This document shows, one piece after another, positions 24,506-33,982 of a DNA stretch of 64,000 nucleotides. This DNA is from Xylanibacter brevis ATCC 19188 (lineage in GTDB: Bacteria; Bacteroidota; Bacteroidia; Bacteroidales; Bacteroidaceae), in assembly GCF_000621725.1 (NCBI RefSeq), contig NZ_KK211334.1:1-64000 (forward strand), read 5' to 3'. The position numbers and the translations under genes are program-made. A model generated the notes under the pieces. That model did not search any database and had not been told where the DNA came from. It saw nothing but the letters and a program-made list of their open reading frames with translations. Position 1 is the first letter of the stretch; every line of letters begins with the position of its first letter.

Positions 24506-24510
24506 AGTCT

Positions 24511-26490
24511 TTAATTCTTATAATTACGGGTTTGTACTTTAATTGCCTCATACTCCAGTGGCTCCTTAGAGAGCTCGGGCTCTACGCCCTTGCCTTTGTA
24601 CTCCCAGCAGCCTACGTAGAAGTAGTTCTCGTCATCACGCTTAGCCTCGCCTTCCTCGGTCTGATACTCCTCGCGGAAGTGACCACCGCAAGACTCGTTA
24701 CGAGAGAGAGCGTCGAAAGCTACGAGTTGACCCATGGTGAAGAAGTCGCGCAGGTGGATAGCCTTGTCGAGCTCTACGTTGAGACCTTCCTTGGTGCCAG
24801 GCACGAAGAGGTTGGTGTCGAACTCCTTCTCGAGCTCGTGCATCTTCTTCAAGCCTTCCTTCAGGCCCTCGGCGGTGCGACCCATACCTACATACTCCCA
24901 CATGATGTGACCCAGCTCCTTGTGCAGAGAGTCAACAGAACGCTTACCCTTGATGTTGAGCAGACGAGTCAGCTCAGCGTCAACAGCCTTCTCGGCCTCG
25001 TCGAACTCAGGACGATCGGTAGAGATCTTGCCCCAGATAGACTGGTCGGCCAGGTAGTTCTGGATGGTGTAAGGCAGTACGAAGTAACCATCGGCCAGAC
25101 CCTGCATCAGTGCAGAAGCACCCAGACGGTTAGCACCGTGGTCAGAGAAGTTACACTCACCGATAGCGAACAGGCCAGGGATAGTGGTCTGCAGCTCGTA
25201 GTCAACCCAGATACCACCCATGGTGTAGTGGATAGCGGGATAGATCATCATGGGCTTGTAGTACTTCACGCCATTGATCTCGTTGGCCAGGTCGCCAGGG
25301 AATACGTCGGTGATCTCCTCGTACATCTCGAACAGGTTACCATAGCGCTGCATGATAACGTCGATACCCAGACGGTTGATAGACTCAGAGAAGTCGAGGT
25401 AAACGGCCAGACCCGTGTTGTTGACACCGAAGCCCTTGTCGCAACGCTCCTTAGCGGCACGTGAAGCCACGTCGCGAGGAACGAGGTTACCGAAGGCGGG
25501 GTAGCGGCGCTCCAGATAGTAGTCGCGATCCTCCTCGGCAATATCCCAAGGATTGATCTCGCCCTTCTGCAACTTCTTAGCATCCTCGATCTTCTTTGGT
25601 ACCCAGATACGACCATCGTTACGCAGTGACTCTGACATCAGCGTCAGCTTAGACTGCTTGTCGCCGTGAACGGGGATACAGGTGGGGTGAATCTGAACGT
25701 ATGAAGGGTTGGCAAACATAGCACCCTTACGATAGCACTGAACGGCAGCGGTACAGTTACATCCCATAGCGTTGGTAGAGAGGAAGTAAGTGTTACCGTA
25801 ACCACCAGTAGCAATAACAACGGCATTGGCAGAGAAGCGCTCCAGCTTACCTGTTACGAGGTTCTTGGCGATGATACCACGGGCGCGGCCATCAACGATA
25901 ACCACGTCTTCCATCTCATAACGGGTGTAGAGCTTCACCTTACCAGCGTTTACCTGGCAGCTCAGTGAAGAGTAAGCACCCAGCAGCAGCTGCTGACCGG
26001 TCTGACCCTTAGCATAGAAAGTACGGCTTACCTGAGCACCACCGAACGAACGGTTGGCCAGCATGCCACCATACTCACGAGCAAAGGGAACACCCTGAGC
26101 CACGCACTGGTCGATGATGTTGTTTGAAACCTCAGCCAGACGATAAACGTTAGCCTCACGAGCACGATAGTCACCACCCTTTACAGTGTCGTAGAACAGA
26201 CGGTAAACAGAGTCACCATCGTTCTGATAGCACTTAGCGGCATTGATACCACCCTGTGCTGCGATAGAGTGAGCACGACGGGGAGAGTCCTGAATGCACA
26301 GGTTGATGACGTTGAAGCCCATCTCACCGAGAGAAGCAGCTGCAGAAGCACCAGCCAGACCGGTACCTACAACGATCACGTCGAGCTTCAACTTGTTCTT
26401 GGGGTTAACCAAGCGCTGGTGAGCTTTATATTCTTTCCATTTCTCAGGCACTGGTCCTGCAGGAATCTTTGAATCTAATACTTTTGCCAT
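24511..26490 (-). CDS. frdA: fumarate reductase/succinate dehydrogenase flavoprotein subunit
   Basis: 659 residues. FAD-binding '[20 protein letters not shown]' at about 37-57; the covalent-FAD histidine is His74 in '[15 protein letters not shown]'. Active-site and dinucleotide blocks include '[20 protein letters not shown]', '[13 protein letters not shown]' and '[20 protein letters not shown]'. It is the catalytic subunit, facing the cytoplasm, of the quinol:fumarate reductase. Length fits the B-type Bacteroidota/epsilonproteobacterial enzymes (about 650 residues) rather than E. coli SdhA. Confidence 0.96.
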   Translation of the reverse strand: MAKVLDSKIPAGPVPEKWKEYKAHQRLVNPKNKLKLDVIVVGTGLAGASAAASLGEMGFNVINLCIQDSPRRAHSIAAQGGINAAKCYQNDGDSVYRLFYDTVKGGDYRAREANVYRLAEVSNNIIDQCVAQGVPFAREYGGMLANRSFGGAQVSRTFYAKGQTGQQLLLGAYSSLSCQVNAGKVKLYTRYEMEDVVIVDGRARGIIAKNLVTGKLERFSANAVVIATGGYGNTYFLSTNAMGCNCTAAVQCYRKGAMFANPSYVQIHPTCIPVHGDKQSKLTLMSESLRNDGRIWVPKKIEDAKKLQKGEINPWDIAEEDRDYYLERRYPAFGNLVPRDVASRAAKERCDKGFGVNNTGLAVYLDFSESINRLGIDVIMQRYGNLFEMYEEITDVFPGDLANEINGVKYYKPMMIYPAIHYTMGGIWVDYELQTTIPGLFAIGECNFSDHGANRLGASALMQGLADGYFVLPYTIQNYLADQSIWGKISTDRPEFDEAEKAVDAELTRLLNIKGKRSVDSLHKELGHIMWEYVGMGRTAEGLKEGLKKMHELEKEFDTNLFVPGTKEGLNVELDKAIHLRDFFTMGQLVAFDALSRNESCGGHFREEYQTEEGEAKRDDENYFYVGCWEYKGKGVEPELSKEPLEYEAIKVQTRNYKN

Positions 26491-26525
26491 AATAATATTC
26501 CGTTTTCAAAATCCATTAAACTAAT

Positions 26526-27257
26526 TTACTGACAGCAAACAGCTGCAGCCTCGCAGCAAGCACCATCGGGGCAGCAGTCCAGCGAAGGAGCGCAACCGAA
26601 ATAGAAGCCCAGCACTACAACCGTGAAGCCCAGCATGAGGAGGGTCACGTAGATAAGACCGAAGCACTGCATGCGCTTCAACCAGATCTTACCACTCAAG
26701 CCCAGTGTCTGCATAGCTGACCAGAAGCCGTGTGCCAGGTGGAACCAGATAGCTGCGAACCATACCAGATAGAGCACTACCAGTGGCCAGTGTGAGAAAG
26801 TGTCGATGATGAAAGCGAAGCCGTCTGCGGGGCTGTGACCGTTGGTGAAACCAGCAATCTCTGCAAACATCATGTTGTACCAGAAGTTCTGCAGGTGAAC
26901 CAACAGACCGATCAGGATGATCAGACCCAGCACGAGCATGTTCTTAGAAGCCCACTCCACCTTACCGGGATTAACGGTAGTAGAAACCTCATAACGGCTG
27001 TTACCGCGAGCCTTACGGTTTTGAGCCGTGAGGATAAACGCGAAAACGATGTGAATGACAGCAAGGGCAGCCAGACCCATGGTAGCCACGAGGGCATACC
27101 AGTTGGCACCCAGCAATTCGCAAATAGTGTTGTAAGCCTCACCAGAGAAGAGCGCTACGATGTTCATTGCACAGTGGAATGTCAAGAACAGGATCAGCGC
27201 AATGCCAGTAACAGACATTACAACCTTTCTACCAATTGATGAATTTAATAACCACAT
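26526..27257 (-). CDS. sdhC: fumarate reductase/succinate dehydrogenase cytochrome b subunit
   Basis: 243 residues with five membrane spans, a di-heme b-type anchor that exchanges electrons with menaquinone. Heme-ligand histidines are expected in 'LFLTFHCAMNIVALFSG', 'ALAVIHIVFAFIL', 'LLVHLQNFWYNMMF' and 'IWFHLAHGFWSAMQTLGL'. The C-terminal tail after the last span is unusual: 'GCAPSLDCCPDGACCEAAAVCCQ' minus its first residues, with eight cysteines in the last 23 positions. First gene of the operon, with a -7 box at 27339-27332. Confidence 0.93.
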   Translation of the reverse strand: MWLLNSSIGRKVVMSVTGIALILFLTFHCAMNIVALFSGEAYNTICELLGANWYALVATMGLAALAVIHIVFAFILTAQNRKARGNSRYEVSTTVNPGKVEWASKNMLVLGLIILIGLLVHLQNFWYNMMFAEIAGFTNGHSPADGFAFIIDTFSHWPLVVLYLVWFAAIWFHLAHGFWSAMQTLGLSGKIWLKRMQCFGLIYVTLLMLGFTVVVLGFYFGCAPSLDCCPDGACCEAAAVCCQ

Positions 27258-27331
27258 AAAAGATTGAAAATTAATTAATTAATATTGATTTTAGATTTAT
27301 TGTCAGCAAGACACAGGCCTTCACAGGCTAA

Positions 27332-27339
27332 CAAAGATA
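27332..27339 (-). promoter_or_regulatory. -7 box TATCTTTG for frd/sdh operon
   Basis: TAnnTTTG element about 75 bases before the sdhC ATG. Confidence 0.55.
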
Positions 27340-27441
27340 CTCATAATAGAGTACGTATATACGTAATGTGGGTACAAAATTAATTAAAAATAATGAATCT
27401 GCAAATCTTTACTGCAGAAAATTGGGTTATTTATACAAAAT

Positions 27442-27489
27442 AAAAGAATCGGAATTGCAAGGCAAAAGTGCCACAATTCCGATTCTTTT
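27442..27489 (-). terminator. terminator of the large repeat lipoprotein gene
   Basis: Perfect 15-bp arms AAAAGAATCGGAATT (27442-27456) and AATTCCGATTCTTTT (27475-27489), followed on the minus strand by a T-rich ATTTTG stretch. Confidence 0.75.
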
Positions 27490-27542
27490 GTACAGTAATT
27501 CCGTTCCTTTTAGATCGTCATTCCTGCTCTTTCATACCGAGA

Positions 27543-30500
27543 TTAATAGTCAACCATCTTGGTATAGCTTGTGCCATTGGTTGTAAATACCACCTTGATG
27601 CGTGGCTTATACACCTTGTTCAGCTTGTTGAGAAGAGCGATTGACAATTGTCCATCGACTGCCAGCGATGGGCTATAGCTGCCAAGATTGATTGACAACG
27701 CATTGTCGTTGCCATCCAGCAGTTGGATGCTAGTGATGACGATCGGCAAGCGATAGTTGTTGACGATGACGATAGGACTCTGAGAGGTGACGACGCTGCC
27801 AACCTTTTCGTACTCGCCCGAACCGCGCTTGACGTTTACCTTATCGGTGGCATCATAGACCTTTACTTCACAATAATCAAAGTAATTAGTGTAGGTGATG
27901 CCATCCTTCGTAAAGTCGGGTATGCCTGCATTAATATGAACACTGCCCCTCGCAAGTGCAGTTACACGCCCCTGCTCACTGACAAAAGCCACCTTCGCAT
28001 TACTACTGCTCCACTGAATATTTGCGCCATTAAAGGCTTTTGCCTTCAGCGTGGCGGTATTACCCACCTCCAGTTCCAGGCTCTCTTGCTCCACATAGAC
28101 ATACTTATGCTGTTTGACAGGGAAGGCTATACGCACCTCGTCGTTATAGAGTACCACAGAGTCTATACGCTCGAAGCCCTCTCCCCTGTAAACCGGAACT
28201 TTGACAAGGTTGTAATACTGGTCATAGCCATCTTTTATCGTCTGATCTACCGAGAACCATGAGCCATTTTTCGTTGTTTTGCTCACGTGATAGCCTGGTG
28301 TCAGCGTCTTCACAGGCAGGTTAAACTCACCGCCTTCCTTACCATAAGAAACGATTCTGCGGTTATCACTGAAATTGATGGTGATATGAGGATTGGTACG
28401 CTGCTTTACAGCCACCTTAGCCATCTCTTCGCCAGCAACGAGGAAACGCAGGGTATCAGCATACGCTTCATTCTTAACGTTCTCTTTGAACGAGAGGGTT
28501 ATCTTCTCGGTGGTCTCGTCTATAGGAGTCATGACGCAGTCCACCCACGACGGGCTCTTGATCTGGTACTTCACGTTGCTGACAATGTTGAATTCCGAGG
28601 TCTGTTTCTCGTAGTTCACCTCCACCTTCTTTACGCTAGGCACCAGCTTCACCTGGAAGTTCTGTTCCACCTTGAAAGAAGTCTTCACCGAGTTCTCGTC
28701 AATGGTGTTGCCATTGGGCAGATACAGCGTAACGGTGGCCGAGCGCTTAGCCAGCGCCGTGTTGACCTGCGAGGTGAAGATGACCTCGTTGTCCTCCACC
28801 ACAGCACTCAACCAGCGGGCCGACAACTGCGTTTCGTCGTCGATGATCTGGCAGCGGATGTCCTCCAAGTCGCGGGTTAGCTTCAGGATGTCCTTCGTCT
28901 GGTCGTAGCGCAGTTCGCGGTTCTCGATGCTCAGATTGTCGAAGATGTTATCATGATGCTGAGTCACGCGGAACGACTTCTGGGGTGTGCTCTCGGTGAT
29001 GGTCGAGCCGCTGACATAGAGCGTCACCATGGCCGAGCGGTCGTGCTTGGTGGTGAGCTTCGAGGGTTTCAGCTCTATCTTATTGCCACTAAGCACGATA
29101 TTCAGCCAAGTGGGCGTCTGCTGAGTGTCTTCGTCCACCAGCTTATACCTCACGCTGGTCAGGTCAACCTTTGTTGTTATCTCATGACTTGACGTATTCC
29201 ATTCAAGACCCAGGTTGGCCACTTTCAGACTGTCTAACAGGTTATTGCCATTCTGCGTAAACGTGAATCCAGTATGTACAGTCTTTGCATCGATGGTATT
29301 GCCATTGGGCAGATAGAGCGTCACACTGGCCGAGCGCTGATACTTAGAGTAGTTGGGCTGAGTCACAAATTCCACATGCTTGCCGTTCACCGTGGCCTGT
29401 AGCCAACCTGGTGTCTGTTGGGTCTCGTTGTCCACCAACTGACAGCGGATGCCAGTCAGTTCGCGAGTCAGTTTCAGCGTGTCGTACTTCTCGTCCCAAT
29501 TGACCGAGCGATTACTAAACTGCACATCGTCAAAGATGTTGTAATGTTCCTGATTCACCACAAACGACACCTGTTCGGTGTTCTCGTCGATAGTATTACC
29601 ATTATTGGGCACAAACAGGGTCACCGTGGCCGAGCGGTTATCGACCGAGGTCAACTGCTGTGGTTTAAGAATCAGTTCCTGATGTTCGGCATCGAGTGTC
29701 ACCTGCAACCATGTTGGTGCACGCTTGGTGTCGTTGTCCACCAGTTTGGTGCGCAACAGCGAGAGGTCCACCGTCTGTTTCAGAGCCCGAACGGTCTCGT
29801 TCCAGCTCATGGTCTGGTTCTCAAACCGATGACCGTTGAAGATATTATTGCCCGACTGCTTGAAGGCAAAGCTCGTCTTCACCGTCTTTTCGTCGATGGT
29901 GTTGCCATTAGGCAGATAGAGCGTCACTGTGGCCGTACGGTCGGCCTTCGACATATTCTCTTTTACCGTAAAGAAGACCTGCTTGCCCTTCACCGTGGCC
30001 TGCAACCAGGTGGGCGTCTGCTTCGTGTCAACATCTGTCAACTGACAACTGATTCCCGTCAACTCTCGCGTCAGTTTCAGCGTGTCGGCCTTTTCATCCC
30101 AGCTGACCACACGATCTTTATACATCGCACCATCAAAGATGTCGTCGTGTTTCTGCGTCACATAGAAACTGGTCTGCACGGTCTGTTCCGTCAGCGTATT
30201 ATCCTTGCCCACCATATACAAAATTACCTGCGCTGTGCGGTTGATTTTCGATGTCAGCGTCTGCGACTTAAACACCACCTTGTTGCCTTCCACCGCGGCC
30301 TGCAACCAAGTGGGTGCTTTCTTCGTCAGCGTGTCCACCACCTGACAACGAATGTTCGGCAACTCTTGCGACGATGTCAGCGTGTCGGCAGTTTGGTTCC
30401 ACGCTATGAAGCGGTCAACAAAGCGCCTTGCATCAAAAATTTTGTTATGCTCCTGTTCTACAACGAAAGAATGGGTGATGGTAGTAGAATCGATGGTCTC

Positions 30501-31412
30501 GCCATGGTTAGGATAGTAGAGCGTCACCGTGGCCGTACGGTCTTTCTTCTGGTTATAGATGGTCGTTGTCACCACCACCGAACTGTCAACAACCGTAGCC
30601 GTGCACCACGTGGCGCGCTCCTTGGTGGCATCGTCGGTCACCAGTGCCTTGACGCCAGTGAGCTTTCGGCCGGTAGGAATCCTGTGTATATCACCCGTGG
30701 CCTGCGACTTCACTTGTGGAATATTCAAACTGTCGAGCACAGGGTTATGGTTTTGTCGCACCAGCACCGATGCCTTCGAGAGCAGCGAGTCGTTGACGTA
30801 CTGCTCACTGTTGGGCACCAGTCTCACCAGTGCTGCACGGTCGTCCTTCGAAGAATACTGCGACACACTGATGGTGAGTCTTTTGCCTTCGATGGCCGTC
30901 TTCAGCCAGTCCACCTTGTTACCGTCCAGGTCGGAAATCTCTGCCTTCACGTTTTTCAGTGTGTTCTTAAACGTCAGCGTGGTGTCGCCCTGCTCAAAGC
31001 CCATGACCACCTCGTCAACATCCAGTCCGTCGAACATAGAGTTTCTCTTCTGGGTGACATAGAACACCACCGGCTGTGCGTCCGAGTCGTCCATATCGTC
31101 GCTCTTCACGTGCAACGTCACACAAGCCGTACGTTCACTGACCGTGATGTTCTCCATCAGCGTCAGCGCAATCGCCTTTTGATTGATGTTCACATCGAGC
31201 CAGTTGGCTGGATAGTTGGTCTTGGTGTCAATGACGGTTGCCATCACATCGGTCAGTACATTGTCAACTTTGATAATGCTCTGTGCGGCACTGGCCGAGA
31301 AAGTTTGATCTTCAATATGAAGTCCCTCAAGAGGTGATGGAAAGTCTTCATGTTCTACACACGATACAATAATTCCCAAAACAACCAACAACGGGAACAA
31401 TACCTTTTTCAT
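27543..31412 (-). CDS. large surface lipoprotein: nine BACON-like repeats, two further BACON-like domains, Big_2
   Basis: 1289 residues from ATG 31412 (MKKVLFPLLVVLGIIVSC, a lipobox). Nine ~105-residue repeats follow, each with a start near 'NIFDG', a middle 'TPTWLQATVKGKQVFF' and an end 'RTATVTLYLPNGNTIDEKTV' closing on 'F.V.Q', the BACON-like beta-sandwich pattern. After about residue 1000 come two divergent domains of the same kind ('SPSWVDCVMTP', 'NGSWFSVDQTIKDGYD') and a Big_2 domain ('LEVGNTATLKAKAFNGANIQ', 'GRVTALARGSVHINAG'), then a short C-terminal domain. No catalytic motif. A cell-surface scaffold, glycan binder or adhesin is likely. -7 box TAATTTTG at 31473-31466. Confidence 0.82.
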   Translation of the reverse strand: MKKVLFPLLVVLGIIVSCVEHEDFPSPLEGLHIEDQTFSASAAQSIIKVDNVLTDVMATVIDTKTNYPANWLDVNINQKAIALTLMENITVSERTACVTLHVKSDDMDDSDAQPVVFYVTQKRNSMFDGLDVDEVVMGFEQGDTTLTFKNTLKNVKAEISDLDGNKVDWLKTAIEGKRLTISVSQYSSKDDRAALVRLVPNSEQYVNDSLLSKASVLVRQNHNPVLDSLNIPQVKSQATGDIHRIPTGRKLTGVKALVTDDATKERATWCTATVVDSSVVVTTTIYNQKKDRTATVTLYYPNHGETIDSTTITHSFVVEQEHNKIFDARRFVDRFIAWNQTADTLTSSQELPNIRCQVVDTLTKKAPTWLQAAVEGNKVVFKSQTLTSKINRTAQVILYMVGKDNTLTEQTVQTSFYVTQKHDDIFDGAMYKDRVVSWDEKADTLKLTRELTGISCQLTDVDTKQTPTWLQATVKGKQVFFTVKENMSKADRTATVTLYLPNGNTIDEKTVKTSFAFKQSGNNIFNGHRFENQTMSWNETVRALKQTVDLSLLRTKLVDNDTKRAPTWLQVTLDAEHQELILKPQQLTSVDNRSATVTLFVPNNGNTIDENTEQVSFVVNQEHYNIFDDVQFSNRSVNWDEKYDTLKLTRELTGIRCQLVDNETQQTPGWLQATVNGKHVEFVTQPNYSKYQRSASVTLYLPNGNTIDAKTVHTGFTFTQNGNNLLDSLKVANLGLEWNTSSHEITTKVDLTSVRYKLVDEDTQQTPTWLNIVLSGNKIELKPSKLTTKHDRSAMVTLYVSGSTITESTPQKSFRVTQHHDNIFDNLSIENRELRYDQTKDILKLTRDLEDIRCQIIDDETQLSARWLSAVVEDNEVIFTSQVNTALAKRSATVTLYLPNGNTIDENSVKTSFKVEQNFQVKLVPSVKKVEVNYEKQTSEFNIVSNVKYQIKSPSWVDCVMTPIDETTEKITLSFKENVKNEAYADTLRFLVAGEEMAKVAVKQRTNPHITINFSDNRRIVSYGKEGGEFNLPVKTLTPGYHVSKTTKNGSWFSVDQTIKDGYDQYYNLVKVPVYRGEGFERIDSVVLYNDEVRIAFPVKQHKYVYVEQESLELEVGNTATLKAKAFNGANIQWSSSNAKVAFVSEQGRVTALARGSVHINAGIPDFTKDGITYTNYFDYCEVKVYDATDKVNVKRGSGEYEKVGSVVTSQSPIVIVNNYRLPIVITSIQLLDGNDNALSINLGSYSPSLAVDGQLSIALLNKLNKVYKPRIKVVFTTNGTSYTKMVDY

Positions 31413-31465
31413 ATTCACAAAAAGATTTTTATGGATGCTAATAAACCATTATAATTTTCTGTCGG

Positions 31466-31473
31466 CAAAATTA
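31466..31473 (-). promoter_or_regulatory. -7 box TAATTTTG
   Basis: TAnnTTTG element 53 bases before the ATG of the repeat lipoprotein gene. Confidence 0.5.
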
Positions 31474-31568
31474 CGTAAAAAGAACGAATTACACAATATT
31501 AAAATGACTTTTAATTGAAAAAAAAGTGCATTTAATTGAATTTATTATCTCGTTCATAATAAATACAT

Positions 31569-31576
31569 TATCTTTG
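31569..31576 (+). promoter_or_regulatory. -7 box TATCTTTG
   Basis: TAnnTTTG element 37 bases before the ATG of the carbohydrate-binding-domain protein; divergent from the 31466 promoter. Confidence 0.55.
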
Positions 31577-31613
31577 CCAAGCAAAATAACATGTCAACAA
31601 AACAGCGACACTA

Positions 31614-33839
31614 ATGAAAAAAATTCTACTTTATATGGCTGCCATCTGGGCCTGGACAACTGCCGGAGCACAGACGTTGAACGTACAACTGGGCGAGGTT
31701 GTCTATCAGATTCCGGCCAGTCAGGCAGGCGAGATGGCTTATGAAAACGGACAGACCGTGACCATCATGGGCAAGAGTTTCACACTCAGCGACATCAACC
31801 AGATGTACATAGACAACAGCACCGTGACGGACAATAGCGTCAACATCGACTATCAGGGCAGCGAAGCCCGTGTGACCGTGGCCGGGAATATTGCTAAGTA
31901 CCTGACTATCAACACAAACAAGGCACACGTGACCGTGATACAGAGTGCAGAACTGCTCGACGAGATTACCTATACCCTGAGCGGCACATCGACCAATGGC
32001 TCCTTCTATATGGACGGCGAGCTGAAGGCCAGCATCGTGCTGAACGGTGTCGCGCTGACCAACCCCGACAGTGCTGCCATCAACATCCGCAACGGCAAGC
32101 GCATCAGCATCGAACTGGCCGAAGGCACCACCTCGACACTGGTGGACGGCGTGGGAGGCAGTCAGAAGGCATGTCTCGCCGTGAAAGGTCACACGGAGTT
32201 CAAGGGTGCCGGTACGCTGAACCTGACCGGACGCACGGCGCACGCCTTCTGGGGCAAGGAGTATGTGCAACTGAAAAAAAGCACTGGCACCATCAACATC
32301 CTGGGGGCGGTGGGCGACGGCTTCAACGTGAACCAGTATTTCCAGATGAATGGGGGCACCGTGAACATCAATAACGTGGGCGACGACGGTCTGCAGCTGA
32401 GCTATAAGACCGACGACGACGAGCAGATCATTCCGCTGACAGACGATGAAGACAACACCGCCGAGGTGATTGTCAATGCTGGCACGCTGAAGATCAGCAC
32501 CACAGCGGTGGGCGCTAAGTGCATCAAGAGCGAGAACAAGGTGACGGTTCACGATGGTACACTGACGCTGAAAGGCAGCGGTGGCATAGACACCAGCGAC
32601 AGCAGCGACCTGTCGTATGCGGCAGGTATCAAGGCCGAGGACTTCACCCAGAATGGTGGCACCATCGAGATGACCATCAGCGGCACGGCCGGACGCGGTG
32701 TCTCAGCCGACCATATCACCACCAATGGTGGCATACTGACCATCAACAACAGCGGCGCACCGCAGACGGTGTCCAGCGACGTGAAATCGGCCAAGGGCCT
32801 GAAGGGCGAATATGTGGCCCTGAACGCCGGTACCATCACCATCACCATGACAGGCAATGCCGGCAAGGGCATCGTGGCTGGCGACGGCACCAAGAGCACC
32901 AGTGGCGGTGGTGGCAGGATGGCTCCTGCATGGGCACCAATGAAGGCACCAATGATGGCACCGATGAAGGCACCAATGATGGCGCCGATGATGGCACCAG
33001 ATGCTCGTCCTGGTGGCGGCGGCATGGGCGGTGGCACCACCTATACTAACGTTACGGGTGCTTACACGCAGGGCACTGCCGACGGCAACGGACCCACGCT
33101 GACCGTCAGCACCACCGGTAGCGCCTACAGCAGCTCGTCGGCCAAGGCCATCAAGGCTATCTGCCAGGCGGTGATCTACGGCGGCGAGACCACCGTGACC
33201 ACCAAGACGAATGGTGCCGAGGGACTGGAGTCAAAGACAGGCATCTCCATACAAGGTGGCCAGCACTACTTGCAATGCTACGACGACTGTATCAACACGT
33301 CGGGAAAGATCACCTTCAACGGTGGTGTGACGGTGTGCTACTCCAACGGCAACGATGCCGTCGATTCAAATGCAGGCACCACGGGCGCCATCACCATCGG
33401 CGACGGCATCTGCTTTGCCTATACCTCGGCAGGTGGACCAGAGGAAGGTTTCGACTGCGACAACAACTCGTATATCCAGATCACGGGCACCGGCATCGGC
33501 ATCAGCGCCGGCGGCGCACAGGGTGGCGGCTCCAGCAGCTCGACCATCTCTAACGCTGCTCAGGGCTATACGTTCCTCACCAGCAGCATCAGCTACACCA
33601 CCGGACGCTATTATACCCTGGCCGACAGCAACGGCCAAAACCTGGTGACCTACAGCTTTGCGGCCAACGTCTCCAGTTCGCTGGCGCTGATCACAGCCCA
33701 GGGGATGACCTCTAAAGGCAGCTACAACATCAAATACAGTACCACGGCGCCCACCGATGCCACCACCGTCTTCCACGGTCTGTATCTGGGCAGCAGCGCC
33801 AAAGGCACGAATAGTGTGACCAGCTTCACAGCCAAGTAA
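31614..33839 (+). CDS. secreted carbohydrate-binding (Cthe_2159-like) beta-helix protein
   Basis: 741 residues with signal peptide (MKKILLYMAAIWAWTTAGAQ). From about 110 it runs as a right-handed beta-helix of the Cthe_2159/DUF4353 carbohydrate-binding type: 'ASIVLNGVALTNPDSAAINI', 'STLVDGVGGSQKACLAVKGH', 'FKGAGTLNLTGRTAHAFWGK', 'NGGTVNINNVGDDGLQL', 'CYDDCINTSGKITFNGGVTV'. Near residue 440-465 is a low-complexity insert of APMK/APMM repeats followed by a Gly-rich linker, encoded by 12-bp tandem repeats. Such proteins bind acidic or pectic polysaccharide with calcium in the founding member; specificity here is unknown. There is no obvious sorting tail. Confidence 0.8.
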   Translation: MKKILLYMAAIWAWTTAGAQTLNVQLGEVVYQIPASQAGEMAYENGQTVTIMGKSFTLSDINQMYIDNSTVTDNSVNIDYQGSEARVTVAGNIAKYLTINTNKAHVTVIQSAELLDEITYTLSGTSTNGSFYMDGELKASIVLNGVALTNPDSAAINIRNGKRISIELAEGTTSTLVDGVGGSQKACLAVKGHTEFKGAGTLNLTGRTAHAFWGKEYVQLKKSTGTINILGAVGDGFNVNQYFQMNGGTVNINNVGDDGLQLSYKTDDDEQIIPLTDDEDNTAEVIVNAGTLKISTTAVGAKCIKSENKVTVHDGTLTLKGSGGIDTSDSSDLSYAAGIKAEDFTQNGGTIEMTISGTAGRGVSADHITTNGGILTINNSGAPQTVSSDVKSAKGLKGEYVALNAGTITITMTGNAGKGIVAGDGTKSTSGGGGRMAPAWAPMKAPMMAPMKAPMMAPMMAPDARPGGGGMGGGTTYTNVTGAYTQGTADGNGPTLTVSTTGSAYSSSSAKAIKAICQAVIYGGETTVTTKTNGAEGLESKTGISIQGGQHYLQCYDDCINTSGKITFNGGVTVCYSNGNDAVDSNAGTTGAITIGDGICFAYTSAGGPEEGFDCDNNSYIQITGTGIGISAGGAQGGGSSSSTISNAAQGYTFLTSSISYTTGRYYTLADSNGQNLVTYSFAANVSSSLALITAQGMTSKGSYNIKYSTTAPTDATTVFHGLYLGSSAKGTNSVTSFTAK
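32934..32993 (+). repeat. 12-bp minisatellite within CDS (APMK/APMM)
   Basis: Five 12-bp units of the type GCACCAATGAAG / GCACCAATGATG in tandem. Length changes by whole units would keep the reading frame. Confidence 0.8.
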
Positions 33840-33870
33840 TACAGGATAACATCGTATGTGTTGACTGAAC

Positions 33871-33915
33871 GAGGGGCAATACCGCACAATGCGGCGTTGT
33901 CCCTCTACATTTTTT
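33871..33915 (+). terminator. terminator after the carbohydrate-binding protein gene
   Basis: Arms GAGGGGCAATACCGCA and TGCGGCGTTGTCCCTC (two mismatches), followed by ACATTTTTT. Confidence 0.7.
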
Positions 33916-33951
33916 AAGCATTATTATACATACTAATTGCAGAAGATTTTG

Positions 33952-33959
33952 TAATTTTG
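33952..33959 (+). promoter_or_regulatory. -7 box TAATTTTG for mnmG
   Basis: TAnnTTTG element 23 bases before the mnmG ATG. Confidence 0.55.
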
Positions 33960-33982
33960 CAAACGAAATATTTCAAGTTACA

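Noticed and set aside
24532..25464. 310-residue open frame opposite frdA
   Set aside because: Antisense shadow of a highly conserved gene.
29418..31337. 639-residue open frame opposite the repeat lipoprotein
   Set aside because: Its apparent repeats mirror the BACON-like repeats on the other strand; no start signals.
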